Assembly (NCBI GenBank): GCA_038831005.1
Contig: JAWBKZ010000002.1
Coordinates: forward strand, 124,001 to 188,000
Source of the DNA: Ignisphaera sp.
Lineage (GTDB): Archaea; Thermoproteota; Thermoprotei_A; Sulfolobales; Ignisphaeraceae
Direction: 5' to 3'
DNA length: 64,000 bases
The notes below the pieces were generated by a model. It saw only the letters and a program-made list of their open reading frames with translations, was not told the origin of the DNA and did no database searches. Shown piece by piece: positions 32,922 through 41,903 of the stretch. The number at the start of each line of letters is the position of its first letter. The stretch's first letter is position 1. A program made the translations under genes and the position numbers.

Positions 32922-34981
32922 GATAATAATTGGAGTGTTAACGGATAATAGGTACAAATACCCATATTGTTCGGTTCTGTACATACCTCTAATTTGAATT
33001 GTAGTGTAGCTGTTTGACCACCTGTCGTGAAATATCCTGAGAGAATTAGATAGTTAGCTCCACCTATGTTTAACTGAGCCTGATTTGTAGAAGAATATAT
33101 AGGTACTCCATTACGTATCGATATGTTCGTAGTCCTTGTGGTACTCTCGATCCATAGGTCTAGATTTAGTGTGGTAGGTGTTGAAACATGAACTAACAGG
33201 AGTCTGGTGTATAGAGCCTGATTGACAGAAATCCTGAGGAAACGAACTGTTGTAGTGAATGTGGATGAACTTGATATATAAACATTCACGTTCGCGCTAC
33301 TTCTATTGCTACCTAGATACACAGTCATAGGTTGTATCGATAGAGCGTAGGTATCCCCGCCTAGAATAGACTCTATCGATGGAACAGAATAGACTCCACA
33401 GACATATGCATCAGGATATCTGATCACTATTCTTCCATCTACACCAGTACCGACAACAATATCTCTCGCTACTCCGAGGTTAAACGTCGTGGATGTTCTA
33501 GTATAGTTTACTAGGCTATCAAGGTTATCCCATACTTCGACAACCATATTGCTATAGAAGTTCGTGAACAATATACCTCTAGGATCAACAGTTGATAATA
33601 TGAAGTCATCGAATCTGAACCATAGAGTTGTGGTCGCATCTATTGTAACACCTGCGTATGCTGGCCTAAACCTAGTAGTGCCTGTATCCCGAACAGTTAA
33701 AGTAGCTACCAAAATGCCGTTGTCATCGTATATCCAGAGCATAAAGTCTATCGATACACCGGTATCCACGTAGTAGAGAACAAGCGTATACCATCTCGTA
33801 GCAGAGTAGCTAGAGATTGTAGTAGATCCTAGAAATCTCCATGCACCGTCCCATTTCCAGACATATGCATTATATCCGTAAACCGATATCTCGTAGAGCC
33901 TATTTCTATCAATATTGATCAATCCTATGCCTTTGTAACCATCTATAGTCTCAGCTCTAGACCTAACAGAGATCCAGAGAGATGAATAATCATCTATCCT
34001 TGTGTTCCAGTAGTACTGTGAAGTTCTTCCTCCAACTCCCGTATTATTGTCTCTTCCCCTCAGAGCATTCCCCTTAAAACCTCCATTTACCGACAAATCC
34101 CAGATTCCTCCATAGCTGATCCATCCAGGTGTAGGGTATGTCTCGAAATCCGTGTACGTTATTGCTCCTCTAGTAGTTCTCACTAGGATTCTACATGTAT
34201 ATGTGTATGGTGGTTGCTCTAGAGTTGCTGGCGGTTTTTGTGGAGCTATGGATAGGGTTAGAGGATAGTATGTGAATGCTGATGCTATAGTTATGTTGGA
34301 GAACATGAAAACTGCTATATACTGTGTAAACTGTTTAAAGTTTATCTGCTTCTTCATAGCTAATACATCTCTATTGTGAAGCTTGGTTAGAACTAGAGCT
34401 GTAGCAGTAGCTGATGTCACTATAGCAAATCCTAGTATAATCGGTATAGCTGGAGTGTTTGTAATTATTTTGTTGAGTATTGTTGATTCTAGCCTAACTC
34501 CTGTATATATAATTGTTCCAGCACTTGTTCTAGCTACAATTTCGTCTCCAATCAGCTGACTGAATCTAGATACATCAAATTCAACTACTCTATAGAGATA
34601 TCCTGAGAAAAGTCCATAGAGAGCTCCTAGAGCTGCAGAAACACCATATACTAGACCTGATGATATATGTGGCTTATGGTTCATCAAAATGATTGAGATA
34701 GCTGAAGTAATCAGTAGAGCTATAGTGAGTATAAGGAATGTTAAGGAGACGTGTCTTACGTAATCTGTATGTGGCATAGATATGAGCTGTTTGTTGTAGG
34801 TGTAGTAGATTCTGTAGTCTAGAAGAGAGTAATATCCCTCAATATATCCTCTAAAGAGCCAGAGAGGTGTAGCCACTATAAGCACATAGACTAGCGATAC
34901 AAATAAACATGCTGTAGCAGATGCAGTTGTAAGGATCTTTACTCTTTTAGTTATCTTATCTTCATTGGTAGACCAAGCCAT
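32918..34981 (-). CDS. Large membrane-anchored surface protein with fibre-type donor-strand motif
   Basis: This 687-aa protein has several N-terminal membrane segments (about 22-44, 79-100, 107-127, 179-199), then a signal-like segment at about 219-236 ending IASAF, followed by TYYPLTLSIAPQKPP. The outside part (about 250-687) contains a LamG/jelly-roll-like beta region (FETYPTPGW...IYDDNGIL, about 280-450) and a further Thr/Ser-rich beta domain. The C-terminus ends in TYYPLTLQLLS, repeating the 237-243 motif. The post-signal segment matches the small fibre subunit (YYPLDITVVPQQP). The gene overlaps the signal peptidase gene by 31 nt, with GGTGA before the ATG. The anchor, base or tip role is inferred. 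Confidence 0.8.
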   Translation of the reverse strand: MAWSTNEDKITKRVKILTTASATACLFVSLVYVLIVATPLWLFRGYIEGYYSLLDYRIYYTYNKQLISMPHTDYVRHVSLTFLILTIALLITSAISIILMNHKPHISSGLVYGVSAALGALYGLFSGYLYRVVEFDVSRFSQLIGDEIVARTSAGTIIYTGVRLESTILNKIITNTPAIPIILGFAIVTSATATALVLTKLHNRDVLAMKKQINFKQFTQYIAVFMFSNITIASAFTYYPLTLSIAPQKPPATLEQPPYTYTCRILVRTTRGAITYTDFETYPTPGWISYGGIWDLSVNGGFKGNALRGRDNNTGVGGRTSQYYWNTRIDDYSSLWISVRSRAETIDGYKGIGLINIDRNRLYEISVYGYNAYVWKWDGAWRFLGSTTISSYSATRWYTLVLYYVDTGVSIDFMLWIYDDNGILVATLTVRDTGTTRFRPAYAGVTIDATTTLWFRFDDFILSTVDPRGILFTNFYSNMVVEVWDNLDSLVNYTRTSTTFNLGVARDIVVGTGVDGRIVIRYPDAYVCGVYSVPSIESILGGDTYALSIQPMTVYLGSNRSSANVNVYISSSSTFTTTVRFLRISVNQALYTRLLLVHVSTPTTLNLDLWIESTTRTTNISIRNGVPIYSSTNQAQLNIGGANYLILSGYFTTGGQTATLQFKLEVCTEPNNMGICTYYPLTLQLLS

Positions 34982-36063
34982 TTCACTTCACCTTGATTTA
35001 ACCAGTAAACATAGACATAAGCTATTTCAGCATATTTGGGAGGCTCAATAACGATTTGAGAAAATCCATCAATAACATAGCTTCTGTTAATCCATAACCA
35101 ACTATTGTTATCTAGATACCTAATGGATATATTAATGGTTATCGGAAAACAGTTAAGGTTTCTCGCAATTAGGATCCCATTTACAAAACTTATCTGAGGA
35201 TCTAGACCCCCTATCAAGATTGGATATTCTCCACTAAGTCTTCCAACTCTATTGAGTAACGCCTCAATCTTGATTACCAGAGGCTCTCTATACTCAAAAG
35301 CTTTCCTAAGCAAATCTTCACCAGGTTTAACAACTATTTCTCTAGGATTAAAATCAACAATATCTACTTTAGTAGAGTTAACCTCTACTTCTGTAAGAAT
35401 CATTGGTATAGCATTGATGTATCTAATGCTTAGTGTACAGCTATCTAACTGAAAATAAACACCTGCTAACCTGACTAGCGAAGGTTTAACTGGTTCAGCA
35501 TTGATTGGTCTAGGTATAGTTGAGTATACAGATAGAACAGTAGCAAAGATAACAATAAAGAGTATCGCATACGAGTAGCCTAGTACAAGTGTCTTCAAGA
35601 TATCGCGAACAAGATAAGCTACAGCAACTGCAAGTAGAGGGATCCAGATCTCTCTAGCCATCACAAACACAACCTTTCCTATAATCTTCTCGATCTCTAT
35701 AGGCGGATCTAGAGAATCAACGTTATCCCCTTTAGTTATGATCAACAATCTATCTCCATTAACTGTATCAAGCACCATAAAGTCTACAACTCTATGAGCA
35801 ATACAATGGTTTGGTGTCAAACAATAGATAACAATATCTCCGAGAGTGAATGATTCTCTAAAATAGATAACAATATCTCCACGTCTAAGAGCAGGCTCCA
35901 TACTATCAGAAATAACTACAGAAACACCGAACAGGCTTTGGTAACCAAATCTAGAGAGAAACGTAGATACAACTAGAACTATGAGTATAGCTAGTAATAC
36001 GTATGGTACATAGATGGAAGAGTTTGAGAAAAAACGTTTTATGCTCAAACCTACTCTATTCAT
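34951..36063 (-). CDS. Signal peptidase I, SEC11/SipW type, with C-terminal extracytoplasmic domain
   Basis: A TM helix (about 17-36) precedes ISDSMEPALRRGDIV with the nucleophile Ser54; IAHRV supplies His90 in place of the bacterial Lys (ER/SipW-type dyad), and TKGDNVDSLD the Asp113 region. Two further hydrophobic segments (about 140-180) lead to an extra domain of about 190 residues (180-370) of beta character, not found in minimal archaeal signal peptidases. It sits 13 nt after the fibre-subunit gene and overlaps the large surface protein gene by 31 nt, so it is probably dedicated to processing these two proteins. Confidence 0.88.
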   Translation of the reverse strand: MNRVGLSIKRFFSNSSIYVPYVLLAILIVLVVSTFLSRFGYQSLFGVSVVISDSMEPALRRGDIVIYFRESFTLGDIVIYCLTPNHCIAHRVVDFMVLDTVNGDRLLIITKGDNVDSLDPPIEIEKIIGKVVFVMAREIWIPLLAVAVAYLVRDILKTLVLGYSYAILFIVIFATVLSVYSTIPRPINAEPVKPSLVRLAGVYFQLDSCTLSIRYINAIPMILTEVEVNSTKVDIVDFNPREIVVKPGEDLLRKAFEYREPLVIKIEALLNRVGRLSGEYPILIGGLDPQISFVNGILIARNLNCFPITINISIRYLDNNSWLWINRSYVIDGFSQIVIEPPKYAEIAYVYVYWLNQGEVKWLGLPMKIR

Positions 36064-36076
36064 CTATAGATCACTG

Positions 36077-36658
36077 CTATCTTCCGCTATTTGGGTTTAT
36101 TGGCGGTGCTTCTCCAGATGATGGCGTATACACTAATCTAGCTGAAGCACTGTAGCTTCTACCCGTTATAGATGTTCCTTCAGGAATATATACATAGAGA
36201 TCTATCTGCCAGCTACCGCCAATCGGGAGCTGACCTATGTATTGTGCTGTGTTGAGTGTTGGTGTAGTTATGTCGAGTTCCTTCACTATAGTTGCTCCAC
36301 TATACACAAACATCTTTACTCTATTACCAACTGGTAAGCTATTGTCATAGGTATAGAAGATCACGTAGATGTGCATAGCGTCGTTATCGTTATTCACAAT
36401 TCCTAGGATATCTTTGTAGTACGTCTCTTGATATGTTGGATGTATCTCTATTGATGCTGATGCACCGCTAGTTCCTATGTTCACTATTATCGTGTTGCCA
36501 CCTATATCTGGTTTTCCTGCATTACTACCAGTTACAAATCTGACTTCTGGTTGCTGAGGTACAACAGTTATGTCTAGAGGATAGTAGGCAAATAGGCTAG
36601 CTGTCACAATTGATACAGCTAATATCAATAGTATTCCTGTTAATGCTTTTCTAAACAT
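36077..36658 (-). CDS. Secreted TasA/AbpA-like fibre subunit (putative)
   Basis: This 193-aa protein has a class I signal peptide (basic MFRK, hydrophobic 7-20, TASLFA cleavage region), giving a mature N-terminus YYPLDITVVPQQPEVRF. The remainder is predicted beta sandwich with no cysteine, Gly/Thr/Ser/Tyr-rich, ending in a Pro/Asn-rich tail. Size, signal-peptidase neighbour and the free N-terminal strand are like bacterial TasA/camelysin and archaeal bundling-pilus subunits (AbpA), which polymerise by donor-strand complementation; sequence homology is not proven here. The RBS AGGTGATG lies before the ATG. It is the first gene of a three-gene operon. Confidence 0.72.
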   Translation of the reverse strand: MFRKALTGILLILAVSIVTASLFAYYPLDITVVPQQPEVRFVTGSNAGKPDIGGNTIIVNIGTSGASASIEIHPTYQETYYKDILGIVNNDNDAMHIYVIFYTYDNSLPVGNRVKMFVYSGATIVKELDITTPTLNTAQYIGQLPIGGSWQIDLYVYIPEGTSITGRSYSASARLVYTPSSGEAPPINPNSGR

Positions 36659-37023
36659 TTTACATCACCTTTTAAACTTATGGGATACCTATATACAAAT
36701 CTATGTATAAGCAGTTTTTGAAACAATTTAAGTTTTGTGATTTAGACACTCATCTATAGCTGAAAAGCTCTGTTTCAAGATTTAAGGTGTGTATACATAT
36801 GTGTTGTACATGTTGTTAAGTAAATTGTGATTTTGTTGATTACCAGTTTAAGAACTATAGAGATGTAGCTACCCTAAAATCCATCACATATCCATATGCT
36901 AGCCACTACAAACCTTAGCATCATCTAGCATTATCGTGTTAAGATCGGTTTTATATATAGGTCAAGATATCTATAGATATATAGATATTATAATACTTAA
37001 TATCCGTAGATGAATCGAGATAC
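36659..37023. other. Long AT-rich intergenic region upstream of the fibre operon
   Basis: This stretch contains the promoter area of the fibre operon on the minus strand and TATA-like runs on the plus strand (ttttatatatag near 36950-36961; attataata near 36987-36995) leading into the C/D RNA candidate at 37029. I find no reading frame of note in either direction. Confidence 0.4.
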
Positions 37024-37028
37024 TGAGG

Positions 37029-37078
37029 ATGATGAGCCCGTAGTGAACGGAGTTAATGAAGATGGAGATTTCGACTGA
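37029..37078 (+). ncRNA. C/D box guide sRNA candidate
   Basis: C box ATGATGA is at 37029-37035, a D'-like CGGA at 37048-37051, a C'-like ATGAAGA (one mismatch) at 37056-37062, and D box CTGA at 37075-37078. Both guides are exactly 12 nt (37036-37047 and 37063-37074). The internal boxes are imperfect, which is common in archaea. A TATA-like attataata lies about 30 nt before the expected 5' end. The target is unknown; the D guide is complementary to TCGAAATCTCCA, which resembles a tRNA T-arm. Confidence 0.6.
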
Positions 37079-37288
37079 TAATCGCTAGATACAGAAAAGC
37101 TATTTGTGGTCTACTTCTTCACAAATTTGAATGTGAATGAAGAGGCGGGGTGGATTTGTTAGTGAATAGACAATGGTACAGCAATTTATATGAAATTCAA
37201 ATTATATGCACATATGTAATGACGGTATTCCTAAAATACGGCCAATCCACAACTACCTTCTGGATCCACAGGATCTGAGGTCAAAGTT

Positions 37289-37594
37289 ATGCACAGTCTT
37301 GAGGATATGCCTCTACTTGATGCTTCGGTAGGCTATAGAGATTATGCTGAATTAATTTCAGTATTAAGTGCTAGTAGCAAGATCCGTAACCTAATGAAGA
37401 AGGGCTACAGTATCAAGAATGTAAAGATTCTCTATGGCGTAGAGTTATCTGTGGATATGGAGCTCAAACCTATGTATGCTGTAGTAGCTCTTGTTAGAGA
37501 AGGTCACAACATTATTTATTTCCTTATAGATATCATGAAGAAGAGGATAGTAAAGGTAGCAGATATTAGAAGAGAACAGAAAATAAGCAATTAG
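37289..37594 (+). CDS. Small uncharacterised protein
   Basis: This 101-aa protein has mixed alpha/beta character: helical RDYAELISVLSASSKIRNLM, then two strands (NVKILYGVELSVDMEL, YAVVALVREGHNIIYFLID) and a basic end. No family is recognised and it has no cysteines, signal peptide or membrane segments. The ATG at 37289 has no perfect Shine-Dalgarno element, though GAGGTC lies 8 nt upstream. It is convergent with the HD-domain gene. Confidence 0.55.
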   Translation: MHSLEDMPLLDASVGYRDYAELISVLSASSKIRNLMKKGYSIKNVKILYGVELSVDMELKPMYAVVALVREGHNIIYFLIDIMKKRIVKVADIRREQKISN

Positions 37595-37659
37595 ATCAAC
37601 TACACTAACCTGTATATCCTCTAGAAACACATAGAAACACACAGCATCATGGTTCCCTG

Positions 37660-38379
37660 CTACATGGTGTTTGACGATGATTGCGTACAAATGTTTACCA
37701 TAATTTCTGAGAGAATATCTCTATCTCTATATAGTCTAGCCATAATTTTTACACCAAACCTTTTGATCATCTCATCCAGTACAGCATAAGGTTTACAGCT
37801 ACTATTCTCGAAATACTTGAGCATCATCAGAATATTGTTTTGATGATATTCACCAAATCTAGCATCTATAGAGTCTGCCAAATGCACTATAAATCCTTCA
37901 TATGTTTTTATAGGTACAATACCATGTACTTCAGATACAACTCTTATCAACTCATCGTCAGCACCTCTAGAGGCAAGTTCAGCTACAATTGCGTAGTCAT
38001 GGCTCAAGTACCAATCTTCTCTTGCTTTATAGCCACCTTCTTTCACGTCTTTAGTGTACTGATAATATTTGTATATGTCGTGGAGCAATGCTGAAGCTAT
38101 AACTAAATCTCTATCTATACTTATGCTATAGACTTCTTCAAAAATACTGCAGAGCATCAAGGCAATCTTTATGACACTATACGTGTGTATAATTAGACCT
38201 CCGGTAAACATATGGTGTTTTCTAGGTGCTGCAGGAGATTCTTCGATGCTAATCAATGGTTTTACTGATGAGAAACTTAGTATAGGATTAGTAAGTATGT
38301 CAATAACAATTCTCCTGATTTTCTCGTTCTTTATATCTTCAGCAATCTTGAGTAGATCACGTAAATGTATGTTGCCCAT
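37660..38379 (-). CDS. HD-domain phosphohydrolase
   Basis: This metal-dependent phosphohydrolase (239 aa) has HHMFTGGLIIHTYS (about 53-66) with the first His ligands, ALLHDIYKYY (HD, about 97-106), an SEVHGI segment and HLADSID (about 167-173, final Asp). The pattern resembles HD domains of YhaM-type 3'-exoribonucleases, but the OB-fold is absent. A hairpin CATAAC-cta-CTTC/GAAG-GTTATG lies just 5' of the gene (38386-38413). The substrate is undetermined. Confidence 0.85.
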   Translation of the reverse strand: MGNIHLRDLLKIAEDIKNEKIRRIVIDILTNPILSFSSVKPLISIEESPAAPRKHHMFTGGLIIHTYSVIKIALMLCSIFEEVYSISIDRDLVIASALLHDIYKYYQYTKDVKEGGYKAREDWYLSHDYAIVAELASRGADDELIRVVSEVHGIVPIKTYEGFIVHLADSIDARFGEYHQNNILMMLKYFENSSCKPYAVLDEMIKRFGVKIMARLYRDRDILSEIMVNICTQSSSNTM

Positions 38380-38543
38380 AACTCTATAACCTACTTCAGC
38401 CGAAGGTTATGTACTGAACTTAATGCCATTTCCGATAATATTTAAAACTTTTGGTATTGACATGAACAAATAAGAGTATCTAGAGAAATCATGATTAATG
38501 GATTAATGGTTTTATTTATATCTGTGGAGCAGAATCGTATGTG

Positions 38544-39773
38544 CTAACTAGATGACTCAAATAGGTAGTATTTCTGAGGGTTAGTCAATCCGAAAGCAAT
38601 AGAAGCCTTACTATCATCTACATACGATCTCAATAAACTATACATTTTTTTAATTATCGATGCCTCTATTCTTACATATCTATCTATATAGTCTAGCGGT
38701 ATGGGTACAGAGTTATGGGATGTGTTATAGACAATATGATTCAATACTTTATCAAGCAAATTCTTGGGGTATACATCAAGTCTAATAGCTTGTGGATATA
38801 GTGCATCATTAGCTTGGCGATAAAATACTACAGATGTATTATCCATATAGTTGCAGAGCTCGGTAACAAGTTCTTCATTGCTTTTGCTACATTCATCTAG
38901 TTTTTCTAGTATCTTCTCTACCTTCTTAGCCACGTATCTAGGAGAGGATCTATATAGGTAGGATAGATATTCTTTAAGAGTATTGAGGTAACTATCTAGA
39001 ACTAGATACTCTCTAGGCTCTAGTGTATAGCTCATTAAGAATTTGTCGTTTGTTTTTCTGAGAATATCTTCGATATCTGTTAGCCCGAGCTTTGCGATAC
39101 GGGGTAGAAGAAATCTACTTGAAACTCTTTTCACAACACCTACAACAGGTATACCTAATTCTCTTGCTTTTCTTAGAAACTTTATGAGAATAGCTGAAGC
39201 TATAGAAGCTAGCTTAGTTCCCGAGGTTAGGGTTCTAGCTCTAGCTGTATCAACTACTTCTATAGGGCTAAAGAACTCTGGTATTGTTGAAAAGTATAGA
39301 GAGCCATCGAGTATAACCATATCGATATCTCTTCCAATTTTCTTGAGAGCTGTACTGAATTCCATAATCTTTGCCTCTAGCTCTACATCTATATCGAATC
39401 TAGCTTCATCATCTCCATAGCTTCTCCTTAAAGCAACTGATGAAATTCCGTAAGGACCTATACCCATGGGTGTTGCTACTACGTAACCGGCTATAATTAT
39501 AGCCATTCTCCCTATGATTAGATCTATAGAAGGTCTAGACCATGTGCTATCGACAGCTAGTATCGATACAAAATCTTCACATGGTTCTCCAACCCTCATT
39601 ATATCGAGCTGGTTTCTTAGCTTATCTCGAAACACTATGAGCGGCTCTACATAACGCTTAACAATATCTTCTCCAGCTCTCTTGACTATACTGGTTATTA
39701 CTGTTAAGAGCTCTAGATTCTCTTCACCTGATTCAATATCGTCAGATGTGATTGGGTAATCTTTAGGATACAT
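38544..39773 (-). CDS. nurA: NurA-domain nuclease
   Basis: NurA is a 5'-3' nuclease that works with HerA on DNA ends in archaeal recombination. The NurA domain has active-site regions ILAVDSTWSRPS (Asp, about 71-82) and VILDGSLYF (about 157-165), and a C-terminal RLDVYPKNLLDKV and FGLTNPQKYYLFE segment. It has 409 aa. It overlaps the upstream herA gene by 11 nt, so the partners are co-translated. Mre11 and Rad50, often encoded with this pair, are not nearby. Confidence 0.85.
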   Translation of the reverse strand: MYPKDYPITSDDIESGEENLELLTVITSIVKRAGEDIVKRYVEPLIVFRDKLRNQLDIMRVGEPCEDFVSILAVDSTWSRPSIDLIIGRMAIIIAGYVVATPMGIGPYGISSVALRRSYGDDEARFDIDVELEAKIMEFSTALKKIGRDIDMVILDGSLYFSTIPEFFSPIEVVDTARARTLTSGTKLASIASAILIKFLRKARELGIPVVGVVKRVSSRFLLPRIAKLGLTDIEDILRKTNDKFLMSYTLEPREYLVLDSYLNTLKEYLSYLYRSSPRYVAKKVEKILEKLDECSKSNEELVTELCNYMDNTSVVFYRQANDALYPQAIRLDVYPKNLLDKVLNHIVYNTSHNSVPIPLDYIDRYVRIEASIIKKMYSLLRSYVDDSKASIAFGLTNPQKYYLFESSS

Positions 39774-41331
39774 CTTTAACCCTTACAAGTATGGGTCTTC
39801 TTAACGGATTTCCGAGACCTGTGAAAAAGAATTCTCTACTTGCTAGCGTAGGAAGTGTGTATTCGATGTACTGTACATTTTCTAACCAGTTCTTGAGTTC
39901 TGCATAATCTCCAGATGATTGTAGTCTTGAGAAGAATACTGTATTTATGTTTCCACGTATCTCTGGAGCCAAGTCTATAACTCTTTGTGAAGAAAGTATG
40001 AGACCAAATCCCCATTTTCTTCCTTCTCTAGCCACTCTAGCTATCATCCCTTTAGCTGGTTCACATCCATAGGTACAACAGTAATTGTGGGCTTCATCTA
40101 TTACAGCAATTATCTCGTTATCTCTATGGAGCTTGTCACTAACAATTCTATCCCATATGTATTTCATAAACTGATACACAATATTCTTTTTCGCTATATA
40201 CTCCATCTCTGAAGATAGATCAACTATAACTACTTTTTTCCTAGATGAGAAAAGTCTAGATACAATTTCTTCTACATCAATAGTCCTATTATTTAGATAT
40301 GTCTCGAAGAACTTCTTACCAACTCTAGTAGTAAGCAGCAATCTTATTTTCTCTATTGTGTATTCCTTGCCCCCCATAGACCTTATATAACTATACAGGC
40401 TCTCTAGATACTCGCTAAAACTCCATGTGAATCGACCTTCTCTTGATAAATGTTTGTATATTGATATCAATGTCTCTAAATCGTATCTAGAGGTATGTGA
40501 GGATATGTAGTTCTGTCCTCTGCTATTCTCTTGAATAGTCACCTTATTTTGCTTCTCCACTACTCTCCTTATGTACTCGACAATAGAACCATAGATATAA
40601 TCTCCATGATACTCAGATATCCCTAAATCCTCAAGTAGTATTTGTGCTACAACATCTGGATCCAGTATCACTTTAGATACATCTACAACCTCTATATAGT
40701 TGATGCTCCATCTCGATTTATCTACATAGTCGATACCTGTATGATCGAATACAATAACACTGTAGTTGGTTACCTTAATGATCTCTTCGATAATTCCTTT
40801 AACAAGTCTCGATTTACCTGTACCCGTAGCTCCTAAAACAGCTATATGATATCTTAAAGAACTAGGGTTGAGGTGTATTACCATAGATGAAAACTTGTGT
40901 ACTCCTACTAGTAGACCATTTTCGATCTTGAGTATGCTACGAAGTGCTTCACCATCAATAACTGCGTAAACATAGCTACCTGGGCGAGGTATAGATAGAT
41001 TTTGCTCAATACCCCTACACGTGATCTCCCCTATTATCTCTAGATAGCTCATCATCATTGGCGCAGAATACATGTGGGTCTTCTCTGGTTCAAAAGATGA
41101 TGGTAGAGTTGAAGCATCGAGAGCTAGATCTTTCTTTACTGAACTCTTGAAGATCCCTAGATACCTCTTAGCTTCAGTAACATCATCAATTATTCCTAGC
41201 ATTTCATCGCGAACAAAATCTATAGAGTCTCTAGATATCCTTATTGGAACTAGCGAGGCTCTAGAGCCTGATACAACGGTACCGATTAATCTGCAGAAAT
41301 CCTTGGGCCACCAATTCATACATTTTTCCAC
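39763..41331 (-). CDS. herA: HerA-family hexameric DNA translocase
   Basis: This FtsK/HerA-superfamily ATPase (522 aa) has an N-terminal HAS-like barrel (1-110), Walker A VLGATGTGKSRLV (about 167-179), Walker B IIAVIDEAHNYCC (about 412-424) and a C-terminal arginine-finger region RGNINTVFFSRLQSSG. It pumps DNA and activates NurA. The DEAH-type Walker B and the adjacent nurA gene support the assignment over other DUF87 ATPases. An insert with charged residues occurs at about 240-330. Confidence 0.87.
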   Translation of the reverse strand: MEKCMNWWPKDFCRLIGTVVSGSRASLVPIRISRDSIDFVRDEMLGIIDDVTEAKRYLGIFKSSVKKDLALDASTLPSSFEPEKTHMYSAPMMMSYLEIIGEITCRGIEQNLSIPRPGSYVYAVIDGEALRSILKIENGLLVGVHKFSSMVIHLNPSSLRYHIAVLGATGTGKSRLVKGIIEEIIKVTNYSVIVFDHTGIDYVDKSRWSINYIEVVDVSKVILDPDVVAQILLEDLGISEYHGDYIYGSIVEYIRRVVEKQNKVTIQENSRGQNYISSHTSRYDLETLISIYKHLSREGRFTWSFSEYLESLYSYIRSMGGKEYTIEKIRLLLTTRVGKKFFETYLNNRTIDVEEIVSRLFSSRKKVVIVDLSSEMEYIAKKNIVYQFMKYIWDRIVSDKLHRDNEIIAVIDEAHNYCCTYGCEPAKGMIARVAREGRKWGFGLILSSQRVIDLAPEIRGNINTVFFSRLQSSGDYAELKNWLENVQYIEYTLPTLASREFFFTGLGNPLRRPILVRVKDVS

Positions 41332-41900
41332 ATTGCCACCTGAGATCTAATGTAGGGTTTGTGGACGATATAAATACAGAGAGTTTGACGAAACTATTAA
41401 ATAGATAGAAGTTCTCGGATAAGAAGTCCTAGGCACAGTAATGCTGTAAACTAGAGTGATTTAGGATAGATGTATCGGTGTAGAGAAATAAGTTCTCTAT
41501 GGTATGAAACAATATTTGTGGCAAAAAAGAATAATTATGAGTTGATGAAGATACCTAAATAGATTTGTGAGGAATTTGACATACAGTAAATGAGGATTAG
41601 TCCATTAAATTAGAGATTATGTAGAGAAACATTAGTATCTAGCTGTAATACTGGTTCATGGATGTATATATCAAGCCTCGTGCTTAACATCATTTGAATA
41701 CCGAAGTATTAACCATATTTATACTCTGCCTCTATATGGGTATGGCATATGTATGTATGTAGAAGATGTAGAAGAACATTCAGAAGTAGAAGAGCATACA
41801 TAATGCATTTGATTATGGGTATAGAGGGAGGCTCTGGTATTAGTAAGAGGAAAAAGAAGTAGATCTACTGAAACAATTTCTATTAACTGAAACACCTAGA
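41332..41900. other. Gene-free region upstream of the paaK locus
   Basis: About 570 nt contain only tiny frames (16-19 codons at about 41750-41870). A TTGATGA sequence near 41543 has no CTGA at guide distance. A TATA-like atatttatactc lies near 41717-41728. I see no repeat or mobile-element remnant. Confidence 0.4.
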
Positions 41901-41903
41901 TTG

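Noticed and set aside
41740-41870. Frames of 16-19 codons as possible micropeptides
   Set aside because: No ribosome-binding site or promoter at proper spacing and no supporting composition.
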